A stretch of DNA of 6,148 bases from DASTPP01 sp035762175 (GCA_035762175.1 DASTPP010000193.1:1-6148), one strand, 5' to 3'; positions 1 to 5,051 are shown, counted from the stretch's first letter. Notes: generated from the sequence alone by a model not told the origin. Made by a program: numbers and translations.

Positions 1-126
1 CTGCCGTCGGCGCCGCCGGCGGGCGCGACGGTATTGGGGCGAGGCCTGGAGCGGGTGGCGATCGCCGCGGAGGTGCTGCGGGCGCAGCGCGAACAGCTCG
101 GGCTCGAGCTTGTCCCCAAGAAGTGA
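1..126 (+). CDS. C-terminal end of an unidentified protein (5' end outside window)
   Basis: Frame 1 is open from the first base and ends at TGA 124-126, giving 41 residues that end in EQLGLELVPKK. The visible part starts with a short Pro/Ala/Gly stretch (LPSAPPAGATVLGRG). It continues as a likely amphipathic helix, LERVAIAAEVLRAQREQLGLEL, with a basic end. The Leu/Ala/Glu/Arg pattern, the GC-rich third positions and the clean stop suggest a genuine gene end, not a chance frame. There is too little sequence to name a family. The gene runs toward pth, whose stop lies 366 bp away on the opposite strand, so the two are convergent. In many bacteria ychF or another gene follows pth in the same direction; here the neighbour faces the other way. 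Confidence 0.55.
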   Translation: MPSAPPAGATVLGRGLERVAIAAEVLRAQREQLGLELVPKK

Positions 127-133
127 CCAATGC

Positions 134-173
134 CCAGGAGTTTAGTCGGGGGCCGCACCCCGCCGATTCCTGG
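134..173. other. Nested inverted repeat just after the upstream gene
   Basis: CCAGGA at 134-139 pairs with TCCTGG at 168-173. Inside it CGGGG at 147-151 pairs with CCCCG at 158-162 across a 6-nt loop. The structure begins 8 bp after the stop codon of the upstream + gene, where a 3' end hairpin is expected. There is no T-run after it, so it is not a typical intrinsic terminator. It could be an mRNA-end structure or a chance fold in GC-rich DNA. Confidence 0.3.
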
Positions 174-211
174 TCCTATCGAGCAGGGCTGGCATCACAC
201 ATGCCCACATA

Positions 212-506
212 GGGCGCCAGCAACGTCGCCGACTCGCCCCGGGCGCCCTCAAGGAGGCGTCCGCGGCGTCGCCGGCAAGCCTTGTCGCCCCAAACGAGGC
301 CTCGGCGATGTCGCTGGCACCTCTCGCACGTCGCCCCGACGCCTCGGCGACGTCGCCGGCACCCCTCGGGCGCCACCATGAGGCGTCGGCGACGTCGCCG
401 GCACCTCTCGCGCGTCACTGCGAGGCCTCGGCGACGTGACCGGCGGCCTTGTGACGGCGCCAGGAGACGCCGGCAACGCCGGGAGCACCCCCTTACGCTC
501 CTGCCG
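212..506. repeat. Degenerate 42-bp tandem repeat array between convergent genes
   Basis: Six units begin at 255, 297, 339, 381, 423 and 465, each exactly 42 bp apart. A more diverged unit from about 212 is offset by one base. The conserved part of a unit reads roughly aggcctcggcgacgtcgccg followed by gcacc, then a more variable half. Units at 339 and 381 carry the perfect 14-bp palindrome CGGCGACGTCGCCG (345-358 and 387-400). The units at 255, 297, 423 and 465 carry imperfect versions at the same phase. The array fills most of the gap between the end of the left gene and the pth stop. The last unit overlaps the final codons of pth (stop at 495-493). Because 42 is a multiple of three, the array gives apparent 14-residue repeats in open frames on both strands. 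I regard those frames as by-products, since they have no ribosome binding site and no recognisable domain. No other gene is seen in 127-492. Confidence 0.8.
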
Positions 507-1215
507 CGGTGCCGCCCCCGCCGCTGGCCTTGCCGCCGGCCCCGCCCTTACCACCGGCACCGCCGCCGGCCTTGACGCCCGCGGCGCCCGGTGCGCCGCC
601 CGCGCCGCCACCTTCGTCTTTACGGCCCGCGGCGCGCGGCGGGCGGGGGCGGGCGTTGATGCGGTTCATGGCGGCGGCGAACCCCGAGGCGGCGACGGCC
701 TCGAGCGCGGCGACGGCCGAGGCGCAGACGCCCTCGACGGTGGCGCGTTCGGCCGCGTCGAAGCGCGCCAGCACGTACGAGGCGACGTCGCCCCGGAAGC
801 CGGGCGGCGGCCGCCCGATGCCGACGCGCAGGCGCCCGAAGTCGGGCGTGCCCATGCGCTCGATGATGCTGCGCAGCCCGTTGTGCCCCGCGTGTCCGCC
901 GCCTTGCTTGAGCCGCAACTCGCCGAAGGGCAGGTCGAGCTCGTCGTGCACGACGAGCAGCGAGGGGGCGGACACCTTGAAGAACGCGGCCGCGGGCTGC
1001 ACGCTCTGGCCCGACAGGTTCATGAAGGTCTGGGGCTTGAGCAGCACCAGCTCGGTCGGGCCGAGCCGCCCGCGCGCGACGAGGGCCGAGAACTTCTCGC
1101 GCCACGCGTCGGCGCCCGCCGCCCGGGCCAGGGCGTCGGCCACGGCGAACCCCACGTTGTGCCGCGTCTCTTCGTACTGCCTGCCCGGGTTGCCGAGCCC
1201 GACCACAAGGAGCAT
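493..1215 (-). CDS. pth: Peptidyl-tRNA hydrolase with a Gly/Ala/Lys-rich C-terminal tail
   Basis: This cytoplasmic enzyme cleaves the ester bond of peptidyl-tRNAs that drop off ribosomes and recycles the tRNA. The 240-residue product starts MLLVVGLGNPG and has all family landmarks. These are Asn9 in GLGNPG, catalytic His19 in RHNVGF, Asn66 in KPQTFMNLSG, Asp91 in HDELDLPFGE, and Asn112 in GGGHAGHNGLRS. They match E. coli Pth N10, H20, N68, D93 and N114. The conserved fold ends near residue 190 (MNRINARP). The remaining roughly 45 residues are a low-complexity Gly/Ala tail with scattered Lys, absent from the roughly 194-residue E. coli enzyme. It is third in the prs-rplY-pth order, 74 bp after rplY on the same strand, so it is likely cotranscribed with rplY. 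I see no Shine-Dalgarno sequence before the ATG; the upstream bases are C-rich. The stop codon lies inside the last unit of the neighbouring 42-bp repeat array. Confidence 0.96.
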   Translation of the reverse strand: MLLVVGLGNPGRQYEETRHNVGFAVADALARAAGADAWREKFSALVARGRLGPTELVLLKPQTFMNLSGQSVQPAAAFFKVSAPSLLVVHDELDLPFGELRLKQGGGHAGHNGLRSIIERMGTPDFGRLRVGIGRPPPGFRGDVASYVLARFDAAERATVEGVCASAVAALEAVAASGFAAAMNRINARPRPPRAAGRKDEGGGAGGAPGAAGVKAGGGAGGKGGAGGKASGGGGTAAGA

Positions 1216-1254
1216 GGGGGCGGTGGGGCGCGCTCAGCGGGCGCCCGTCCGGCG

Positions 1255-1277
1255 CCGCCCCCCGGGCCGGGGGGCGG
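1255..1277. other. Strong GC hairpin in the rplY-pth gap
   Basis: Bases 1255-1265 are the reverse complement of 1267-1277, with the single base 1266 at the centre. A realistic fold has a stem of about 9 bp, with C6 pairing G6, and a 3-5 nt loop. It begins 12 bp after the rplY stop in the - strand transcript. No T-run follows in either direction. It may attenuate transcription into pth, stabilise the rplY mRNA end, or be a 3' processing structure. The pairing is seen directly; the role is inferred. Confidence 0.5.
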
Positions 1278-1289
1278 GCCGCGGGGGCC

Positions 1290-1955
1290 TCACTTCTTCT
1301 TCGCGTCCTTCTTCTCGTCCTTCTTCGGGGCGGCGGCCGCGGCGGCCGCGGGCGCGGCGGCGCCGGCGGCGGCCTCGGCGCCCTCGTCACCGCGGTCCTT
1401 CTCGGGGGCGATGATGGTGGCGATCGTCTGGTCGTCGGGCAGCCGGATGCGCACGCCCTCGGGCAGCTTGATCTGGTTCGCCTTCACGACCTCGTTCAGC
1501 CCGAGGTTCGTGATGTCGTGCTCGACCTTCGCGGGGATCTTCTCGGGCACGCAGCGCAGGGGCAGCGTGCGGTAGACCACGCGCAGCGTGCCGCCCGCCG
1601 TGATGCCCGCCGCCTTGCCCGTCGTCGCGAAGGGCACGTCGATGTCGACCTCTTTGTCGAGCTTGACCTCGACGAAGTCGACGTGCACGAGCTCGCGGCT
1701 GACCGGGTGGTACGCGTAGTCGCGCACGAGCGCGGTGATCTTGCGGCCGCCGTCGACGTTCAGCTCGAGGACGGTGTTGCGGCCGTGCACGCCCTTCAGC
1801 GCCGTCAGGATCGCCTTGGGCGAGACGGCGAGGTGCACCGTGGGCAGCCCCGGGCCGTACGCGATGGCCGGGATCTTGCCGGCGTTTCGCAGCCTACGGT
1901 TCGGCCCCTTGCCGATTTCGGGGCGGTTGTCAGCGTCGATTTTGACGATATCCAT
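1290..1955 (-). CDS. rplY: 50S ribosomal protein L25, two-domain CTC/TL5 form
   Basis: The protein binds 5S rRNA in the central protuberance of the large ribosomal subunit. The 221-residue product starts MDIVKIDADNRPEIGKG. Residues 1-95 form the L25 RNA-binding domain, with the family signatures GPNRRLRNAGKIPAIAYG and HPVSRELVHVDFVEV. Residues about 100-182 form the extra beta domain found in the CTC/TL5 type (VPFATTGKAAGITAGG, RCVPEKIP, LGLNEVVKANQIKLPEGV). Residues about 188-221 are an Ala-rich linker ending in a Lys-rich tail (PKKDEKKDAKKK). The open frame extends 77 codons upstream, but that part is Arg/Gly/Pro filler made from the intergenic 27-bp repeat. The ATG at 1955-1953 is preferred because GGAG lies 9 nt before it and the protein then matches the family start. 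It sits between prs and pth, the common bacterial order. It probably has its own promoter at 2058-2031. Confidence 0.95.
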   Translation of the reverse strand: MDIVKIDADNRPEIGKGPNRRLRNAGKIPAIAYGPGLPTVHLAVSPKAILTALKGVHGRNTVLELNVDGGRKITALVRDYAYHPVSRELVHVDFVEVKLDKEVDIDVPFATTGKAAGITAGGTLRVVYRTLPLRCVPEKIPAKVEHDITNLGLNEVVKANQIKLPEGVRIRLPDDQTIATIIAPEKDRGDEGAEAAAGAAAPAAAAAAAPKKDEKKDAKKK

Positions 1956-1964
1956 GACGGACGT

Positions 1965-1968
1965 CTCC
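1965..1968 (-). promoter_or_regulatory. Ribosome binding site fixing the rplY start
   Basis: GGAG on the - strand lies 9 nt before the ATG at 1955-1953. It supports this start over the longer upstream open frame that begins at 2186. Confidence 0.65.
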
Positions 1969-2030
1969 GGACCGGCCCCTGCGTGGCTGGCGCGGGTGCG
2001 CCGAACGCCTGAGCCCGAATGCGAGAGGGC

Positions 2031-2058
2031 CCTATAGCAAAGGGCCCGCCCCTTGCAA
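2031..2058 (-). promoter_or_regulatory. Promoter candidate for rplY-pth (sigma70-like, extended -10)
   Basis: On the - strand, TTGCAA (2058-2053) is followed after 16 bp by TATAGG (2036-2031). The -10 is preceded by TG at the extended position (TGCTATAGG). Each hexamer matches four of six consensus bases. It lies in the only AT-containing patch of an otherwise extremely GC-rich gap. Transcription would start near 2024, leaving a leader of about 70 nt before the rplY ATG. This would let rplY-pth be expressed independently of prs. Confidence 0.5.
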
Positions 2059-2077
2059 AGGGCTTTCCGCCCCCGGG

Positions 2078-2182
2078 CGCCCCGCCCCCGGGCGTCCTGG
2101 CCCCGCCCCGCCGGGCGGCCCCGGGGCGCGCGCCCCGCCAGGCGGCCCCGCGGCGCGCGCCCCGCCGGACGGCCCCCGCGGC
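2078..2182. repeat. 27-bp tandem repeat in the prs-rplY gap
   Basis: Three units start at 2104, 2131 and 2158, exactly 27 bp apart. Each reads close to cgccccgccgggcggcccc followed by gcggcgcg. A shorter, more diverged relative starts at 2078. The unit is almost pure G and C and self-complementary in part (gccgggcggc), so the single strand would be strongly structured. In one - strand frame it gives a 9-residue GRPAGRAPR-like repeat. I do not regard that as protein, because it only forms the spurious upstream extension of the rplY frame. Confidence 0.7.
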
Positions 2183-2217
2183 TCATACCACCCGCCCGAG
2201 CCTACCCGGCCCGGTGC

Positions 2218-2238
2218 CCTCGCCCGAGCCTGGCGAGG
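2218..2238 (-). terminator. Hairpin after prs, possible 3' end structure
   Basis: CCTCGCC (2218-2224) pairs with GGCGAGG (2232-2238) across a 7-nt loop, a 7-bp stem starting 46 nt downstream of the prs stop. No T-run follows on the - strand, so this would be at most a weak, Rho-assisted or processing structure. Part of it (CGCCCGAGCCT, 2221-2231) is an exact copy of 2193-2203. Confidence 0.3.
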
Positions 2239-2284
2239 CCGCGGCGTGGGGGCCATTTCTGGGCCGCAGCAGGCGGGGATGGTA

Positions 2285-3229
2285 TCAGGCGAAGAGCGAG
2301 CTGACCGAGTCGTTGTGGTGAATGCGCCGGATGGCCTCGCCGAGCAGGGGCCCGACGCTAAGCTGGAAGATCTTGCCGCTCGCCTTCGCCTCGGGCGAGA
2401 GCGCCATGGTGTTGGTGACGACCACCTCGCGCACGCTCGAGCGGGCGATGCGCTCGACCGCCGGCCCCGAGAGCACGGCGTGGGTCGCGCAGATGACCGC
2501 GCTCTTCGCGCCGTTGCGCATCAGCGCCTCGACCGCGTTGCACACGGTGCCGGCGGTGTCGATGAGGTCGTCGACCACGACGCAGTCGCGCCCCTCGACG
2601 TCGCCGATGAGGTGCATCACCTCGCTCTCGTTGGCCCGCTCGCGCCGCTTGTCGATGATGGCCAGGCTCGCGTCGAGCCGCTTCGAGTAGGCGCGCGCGC
2701 GCTCGACGCCGCCGGCGTCGGGCGAGACGAAGACCGTGCTCCGGTCGTACTTCTTGCGCAGGTACCCCTCGAGCATCACCGGCATGGCGAACAGGTTGTC
2801 GAAGGGGATGTTGAAGAACCCTTGAATCTGCCCGGCGTGCAGGTCGACCGAGAGCACGCGGTTGACCCCCGCGGTCACCAAGAGGTCGGCGCAGAGCTTG
2901 GCGCTGATGGGCGTGCGGGGGGCCACCTTGCGGTCCTGGCGGGCGTAGCCGTAGTAGGGCATCACCGCCGTGATCGAGCCGGCCGAGGCGCGCCGCAGGG
3001 CGTCGACGACGATGAGCAGCTCCATCAGCGTCTCGTTGACGGGGCGGCAGGTGGGCTGAATGACGTAGGTGTCGACGCCCCGGACGTTCTCCTTGAGCTC
3101 GCAGAACGTCTCGCCGTCGGCGAACCGGGAGATGCGGATCTCGCCGAGCCGTAGCCCGAGGTATGCGACGATCTCGTTGGCCAGTTCGAGGTTGCCCGTC
3201 CCCGAGAAGATGCACACCCGATTGAACAC
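2285..3229 (-). CDS. prs: Ribose-phosphate pyrophosphokinase (PRPP synthetase)
   Basis: The enzyme transfers pyrophosphate from ATP to ribose 5-phosphate, making PRPP for purine, pyrimidine, histidine, tryptophan and NAD synthesis in the cytoplasm. From the GTG start the product is 314 residues, close to the usual 315 of bacterial class I enzymes. Visible landmarks are FSGTGNLELA (8-17), FADGE (36-40), PYYGYARQDRK with APRTP (91-106), and the metal/substrate region VDLHAGQIQGFF (128-139). Further along are SPDAGGVERAR (169-179) and the PRPP-binding loop VVVDDLIDTAGT (217-228). The frame stays open back to 3298, but GTG at 3229-3227 is chosen. It has GGAGG 8 nt upstream and gives the family N-terminus and length. 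The gene is divergent from the small membrane-protein gene at 3491. It precedes rplY after an unusually long 329-bp gap, which suggests it is not simply the first gene of one tight operon. Confidence 0.96.
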   Translation of the reverse strand: MFNRVCIFSGTGNLELANEIVAYLGLRLGEIRISRFADGETFCELKENVRGVDTYVIQPTCRPVNETLMELLIVVDALRRASAGSITAVMPYYGYARQDRKVAPRTPISAKLCADLLVTAGVNRVLSVDLHAGQIQGFFNIPFDNLFAMPVMLEGYLRKKYDRSTVFVSPDAGGVERARAYSKRLDASLAIIDKRRERANESEVMHLIGDVEGRDCVVVDDLIDTAGTVCNAVEALMRNGAKSAVICATHAVLSGPAVERIARSSVREVVVTNTMALSPEAKASGKIFQLSVGPLLGEAIRRIHHNDSVSSLFA

Positions 3230-3237
3230 GATGGAGG

Positions 3238-3242
3238 CCTCC
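3238..3242 (-). promoter_or_regulatory. Ribosome binding site fixing the prs GTG start
   Basis: GGAGG on the - strand lies 8 nt before GTG 3229-3227. It is part of the palindrome GGAGGCCTCC (3233-3242), so the site is self-complementary. It follows directly after a hairpin at 3243-3259. Confidence 0.75.
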
Positions 3243-3280
3243 GCTTCGTGTGCCGAAGCCGCCCCCCGCGCTCGGGGGGC
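3243..3280 (-). promoter_or_regulatory. Two adjacent hairpins in the prs mRNA leader
   Basis: In the - strand transcript the first stem is GCCCCCCG with CGGGGGGC (3280-3273 with 3268-3261), 8 bp with a 4-nt loop. The second is GCTTCG with CGAAGC (3259-3254 with 3248-3243), 6 bp with a 5-nt loop. One base separates them, and the second ends at the base next to the GGAGG ribosome binding site. The tight stacking against the binding site suggests an effect on translation start or mRNA stability. I recognise no known riboswitch class here. Confidence 0.5.
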
Positions 3281-3306
3281 GTGCCCGGCCGGTCGCACGC
3301 GACGCC

Positions 3307-3335
3307 GCGCTACCAGCGGCCCCCGCGTGCGTCAA
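3307..3335 (-). promoter_or_regulatory. Promoter candidate for prs
   Basis: On the - strand, TTGACG (3335-3330, five of six matches to TTGACA) is followed after 17 bp by TAGCGC (3312-3307). TG sits at the extended -10 position (TGGTAGCGC). The -35 and the spacing are good; the -10 hexamer itself is poor. Transcription would start near 3300 and give a leader of about 70 nt that contains both hairpins at 3243-3280. Confidence 0.4.
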
Positions 3336-3366
3336 CGCGGGCGCCGCCGCGCGCCGCCATCTGCGC

Positions 3367-3438
3367 GCAAAATCGGCCCTGAAACGGCCCCGCTCGGGGT
3401 CGACGACGCGGCGCGCCGACGCCGGGCGGCAAAATCGG
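3367..3438. repeat. Twice-repeated 10-mer in the prs / small-gene divergent region
   Basis: GCAAAATCGG occurs at 3367-3376 and again at 3429-3438, 62 bp apart, in the same orientation. These are the two most A/T-rich patches of the 261-bp divergent region. The spacing is close to six DNA turns. They could be paired operator half-sites or promoter elements for the + strand small gene. No strong + strand promoter or other gene is visible in 3230-3490. Confidence 0.35.
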
Positions 3439-3490
3439 TCGGGGGGGCGTTGCCGCGGGCCCGCCCGCGACCCATCTTGACCCCGACCTC

Positions 3491-3691
3491 ATGGATAAAC
3501 CCGGCACCGCAGCGGTCTTGTCGTTCGTCATTCCCGGCGTCGGCCAGCTCTACAATGGGGCTTTTCTGCGCGGCCTCTTCTGGCTGATCATTACCCCCGG
3601 CTTCTGGCTCGGCACGGGCGGCACGCTCGGCTGGGTCTGCCACCTCATCAGCGCGTACACCGCGTACCACTACGCCCGCCAGTACGGCTGA
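3491..3691 (+). CDS. Small two-helix membrane protein with an IPGVGQLYNG motif
   Basis: The product has 66 residues. It begins MDKPGTAAVLSFVIPGVGQLYNG, has a hydrophobic stretch at about 24-40 (AFLRGLFWLIITPGFWL), and a glycine turn GTGGTLG at 41-47. A second hydrophobic stretch rich in aromatics follows (WVCHLISAYTAYHYA, 48-62). The pattern FxxPGxGQxYNG followed by a Phe/Trp-rich helix resembles small bacterial inner-membrane proteins of the TM2-like type, whose function is largely unknown. It is probably two membrane segments joined by a short Gly-rich loop. I see no good Shine-Dalgarno sequence before the ATG, although no better in-frame start is apparent. The gene is divergent from prs. 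Its last 22 bp overlap the end of the ABC1-family gene on the other strand. The protein-like composition and recognisable motif argue strongly that this frame is real despite its size. Confidence 0.85.
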   Translation: MDKPGTAAVLSFVIPGVGQLYNGAFLRGLFWLIITPGFWLGTGGTLGWVCHLISAYTAYHYARQYG

Positions 3692-5010
3692 GCCCGGCCC
3701 CCCTTCGAGCCCGGCCCCCCTTCTAAGAACGCGCCGCCCAGAAAGCGCCGCTCGACGGCGGCGTAGTCGACGCGCACGTCGAAGCGGGCGAGCACCGAGT
3801 AGAAGCCGAACTGCAGCCGGTTCATGAAGACGAGCTCGGCGGGCGGCAAGAAGAGCTCGTCGTCGCGAATGGTGGGGGTCTCGAGCGCCATCGCCTTCGC
3901 CTGCCCGAGCAGGCCCGCGGCGAACTCGCGCGTCAGGTGGAAGGGCGAGGCGAAGACCGGCTCGAAGCTCGAGCGCACGAAGTCGGTCGTGAGCGCCTCG
4001 TAGCGGCCGGGCTTCGCGCCCATCAGCCGCCCGGCCGCGCGGCGGAAGGCGCCGTCGTCGCGCGCGAGCGCCGCCTCGTGCATCGCGCGCGCGAGCGGCA
4101 GCAGGCCCGGGTCGATGGCCTGCGTGCAGCCGAAGTCGAGGAAGGTGACGGCGCCGCCCTCGTGGAAGACGTAGTTGCCCGGGTGCGGGTCGGCGTTGAA
4201 GACGCCGCCGACGAGGTTGCCCTTGAAGACGAAGCGCCACAGGGTCTCGCTCCACGCGACGCGGTCGCCCTCGGGCGAGGCGCACGCCTCGTCGTAGCCG
4301 AGGCCGCGCGCGAAGGCGCTCGTCAGCACGCGCCGCCCGCTGCGCTCGCCGACGACCTCGGGCACGCGGATCGCCGGGTCGCCCGCGTGGATGGCCGCGA
4401 ACTGCCGCTGGCGCGCGGCCTCGTGGCGGTAGTCGAGCTCTTCGAGGAAGCGCGCGCGCAGCACGTCGACGACGGCGCGGGTGTTGAACTTGCGCGCGCC
4501 GAGCAGCGCCGCCATGCCCTCGAAGAGCTCGGCGTTCGCCAGATCGCTCTCGACGGCCGCGGCGACCCCCGGGTGCTGCACCTTGACGGCCACCTCGCGC
4601 CCGCCGGGCAGGCGCGCGCGGTGCACCTGGCCGATCGAGGCGCTCGCGAGGGGCGCGTCGTCCCACTCGTCGAAGAGCCGCGCGAGCGGCGCGCCGAACT
4701 CGCCCTCGACCACCTCGCGCACGAGCGCGGGCGGCGAGGGCGGCGCCTGCCGGAGCAGGCCCTTCATGGCCGCCTCGTACGCCTCGCGCTGCCCCTCGGG
4801 CACGAGGCCGTCGACGTAGCCCGCCATCTGGCCCATCTTGGCCGCGAGCCCCCGCAGGGCGCCGAGCGCCGCGGCCGAGCGCTCGGCCGCGCGCTCGCCC
4901 GTCTCGTCGCCGCGCAGCCGCGCCGCGCCCGCCCGCAGCCCCACCGAGGCGAGCCGGGCCAGCCGGCCCCAGCGCCCCGGCGTCTTGTGCCCGCTCGCCC
5001 CGTGCGCCAT
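3670..5010 (-). CDS. ABC1/UbiB-family (ADCK-like) atypical protein kinase-like protein
   Basis: The 446-residue product carries the hallmarks of the ABC1/UbiB/ADCK family. It has the KxGQ-type motif AAKMGQM (56-62) and the Ala-rich nucleotide loop LASASIGQVH (121-130). It also has the invariant Lys143 in VAVKVQ, the ELDYRHEA helix (191-198), the catalytic loop NADPHPGN (272-279) and the metal-binding LDFG (291-294). Known members bind or hydrolyse ATP and support ubiquinone synthesis or lipid-related functions; they are not classical protein kinases. Unlike UbiB itself, there is no clear hydrophobic C-terminal pair of helices, so the protein may be soluble and I give no gene symbol. The start at 5010 gives a natural family N-terminus; the frame is open to 6069, but that part is antisense-like filler over the next gene. 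GAGG lies close (5 nt) before the ATG, a short spacing. It follows the PEGA-type gene by 41 bp on the same strand, so an operon is likely. The last residues are set by a 17-bp duplication. Confidence 0.93.
   Translation of the reverse strand: MAHGASGHKTPGRWGRLARLASVGLRAGAARLRGDETGERAAERSAAALGALRGLAAKMGQMAGYVDGLVPEGQREAYEAAMKGLLRQAPPSPPALVREVVEGEFGAPLARLFDEWDDAPLASASIGQVHRARLPGGREVAVKVQHPGVAAAVESDLANAELFEGMAALLGARKFNTRAVVDVLRARFLEELDYRHEAARQRQFAAIHAGDPAIRVPEVVGERSGRRVLTSAFARGLGYDEACASPEGDRVAWSETLWRFVFKGNLVGGVFNADPHPGNYVFHEGGAVTFLDFGCTQAIDPGLLPLARAMHEAALARDDGAFRRAAGRLMGAKPGRYEALTTDFVRSSFEPVFASPFHLTREFAAGLLGQAKAMALETPTIRDDELFLPPAELVFMNRLQFGFYSVLARFDVRVDYAAVERRFLGGAFLEGGPGSKGGRAQPYWRA
3690..3723. 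repeat. Perfect 17-bp tandem duplication at the convergent gene end
   Basis: The 17 bases at 3690-3706 (gagcccggccccccttc) are repeated exactly and without a gap at 3707-3723. The first copy begins at the next-to-last base of the small-gene stop codon. Both copies lie within the 3' coding end of the ABC1-family gene on the - strand. As 17 is not a multiple of three, the duplication shifts that frame. Confidence 0.9.
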
Positions 5011-5051
5011 CGCCCTCGGCCCCGCGACCGCCGCCCGGCCGCCCCGGCCCC

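Noticed and set aside
130..381. 83-residue + strand open frame in the repeat region
   Set aside because: It is made of the 42-bp repeat and has no ribosome binding site or protein-like composition.
212..506. CRISPR array
   Set aside because: The 42-bp units are contiguous and related along their whole length, without unique spacers of constant size, and no cas gene is present.
436..1575. 379-residue + strand open frame across pth and the end of rplY
   Set aside because: It is antisense to two clearly identified genes, has no recognisable domain, and is explained by the lack of stop codons in GC-rich antisense frames.
1956..2186. A 77-residue N-terminal extension of L25
   Set aside because: It is built from the intergenic 27-bp repeat and the promoter region. 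A GGAG site and family length support the start at 1955.
2246..3154. 302-residue + strand open frame over prs
   Set aside because: It is antisense to prs. Its Asp/Val/His/Arg-rich composition is typical of GC-rich antisense frames and shows no motif.
3230..3298. Upstream ATG start of prs at 3298
   Set aside because: It would add 23 residues not found in the family and would translate the hairpin leader. GGAGG 8 nt before GTG 3229 gives the usual 314 residues.
3230..3490. tRNA gene next to prs, as found in some bacteria
   Set aside because: I looked on both strands for a cloverleaf with a T-loop GTTCGA-type sequence and a CCA end and found none.
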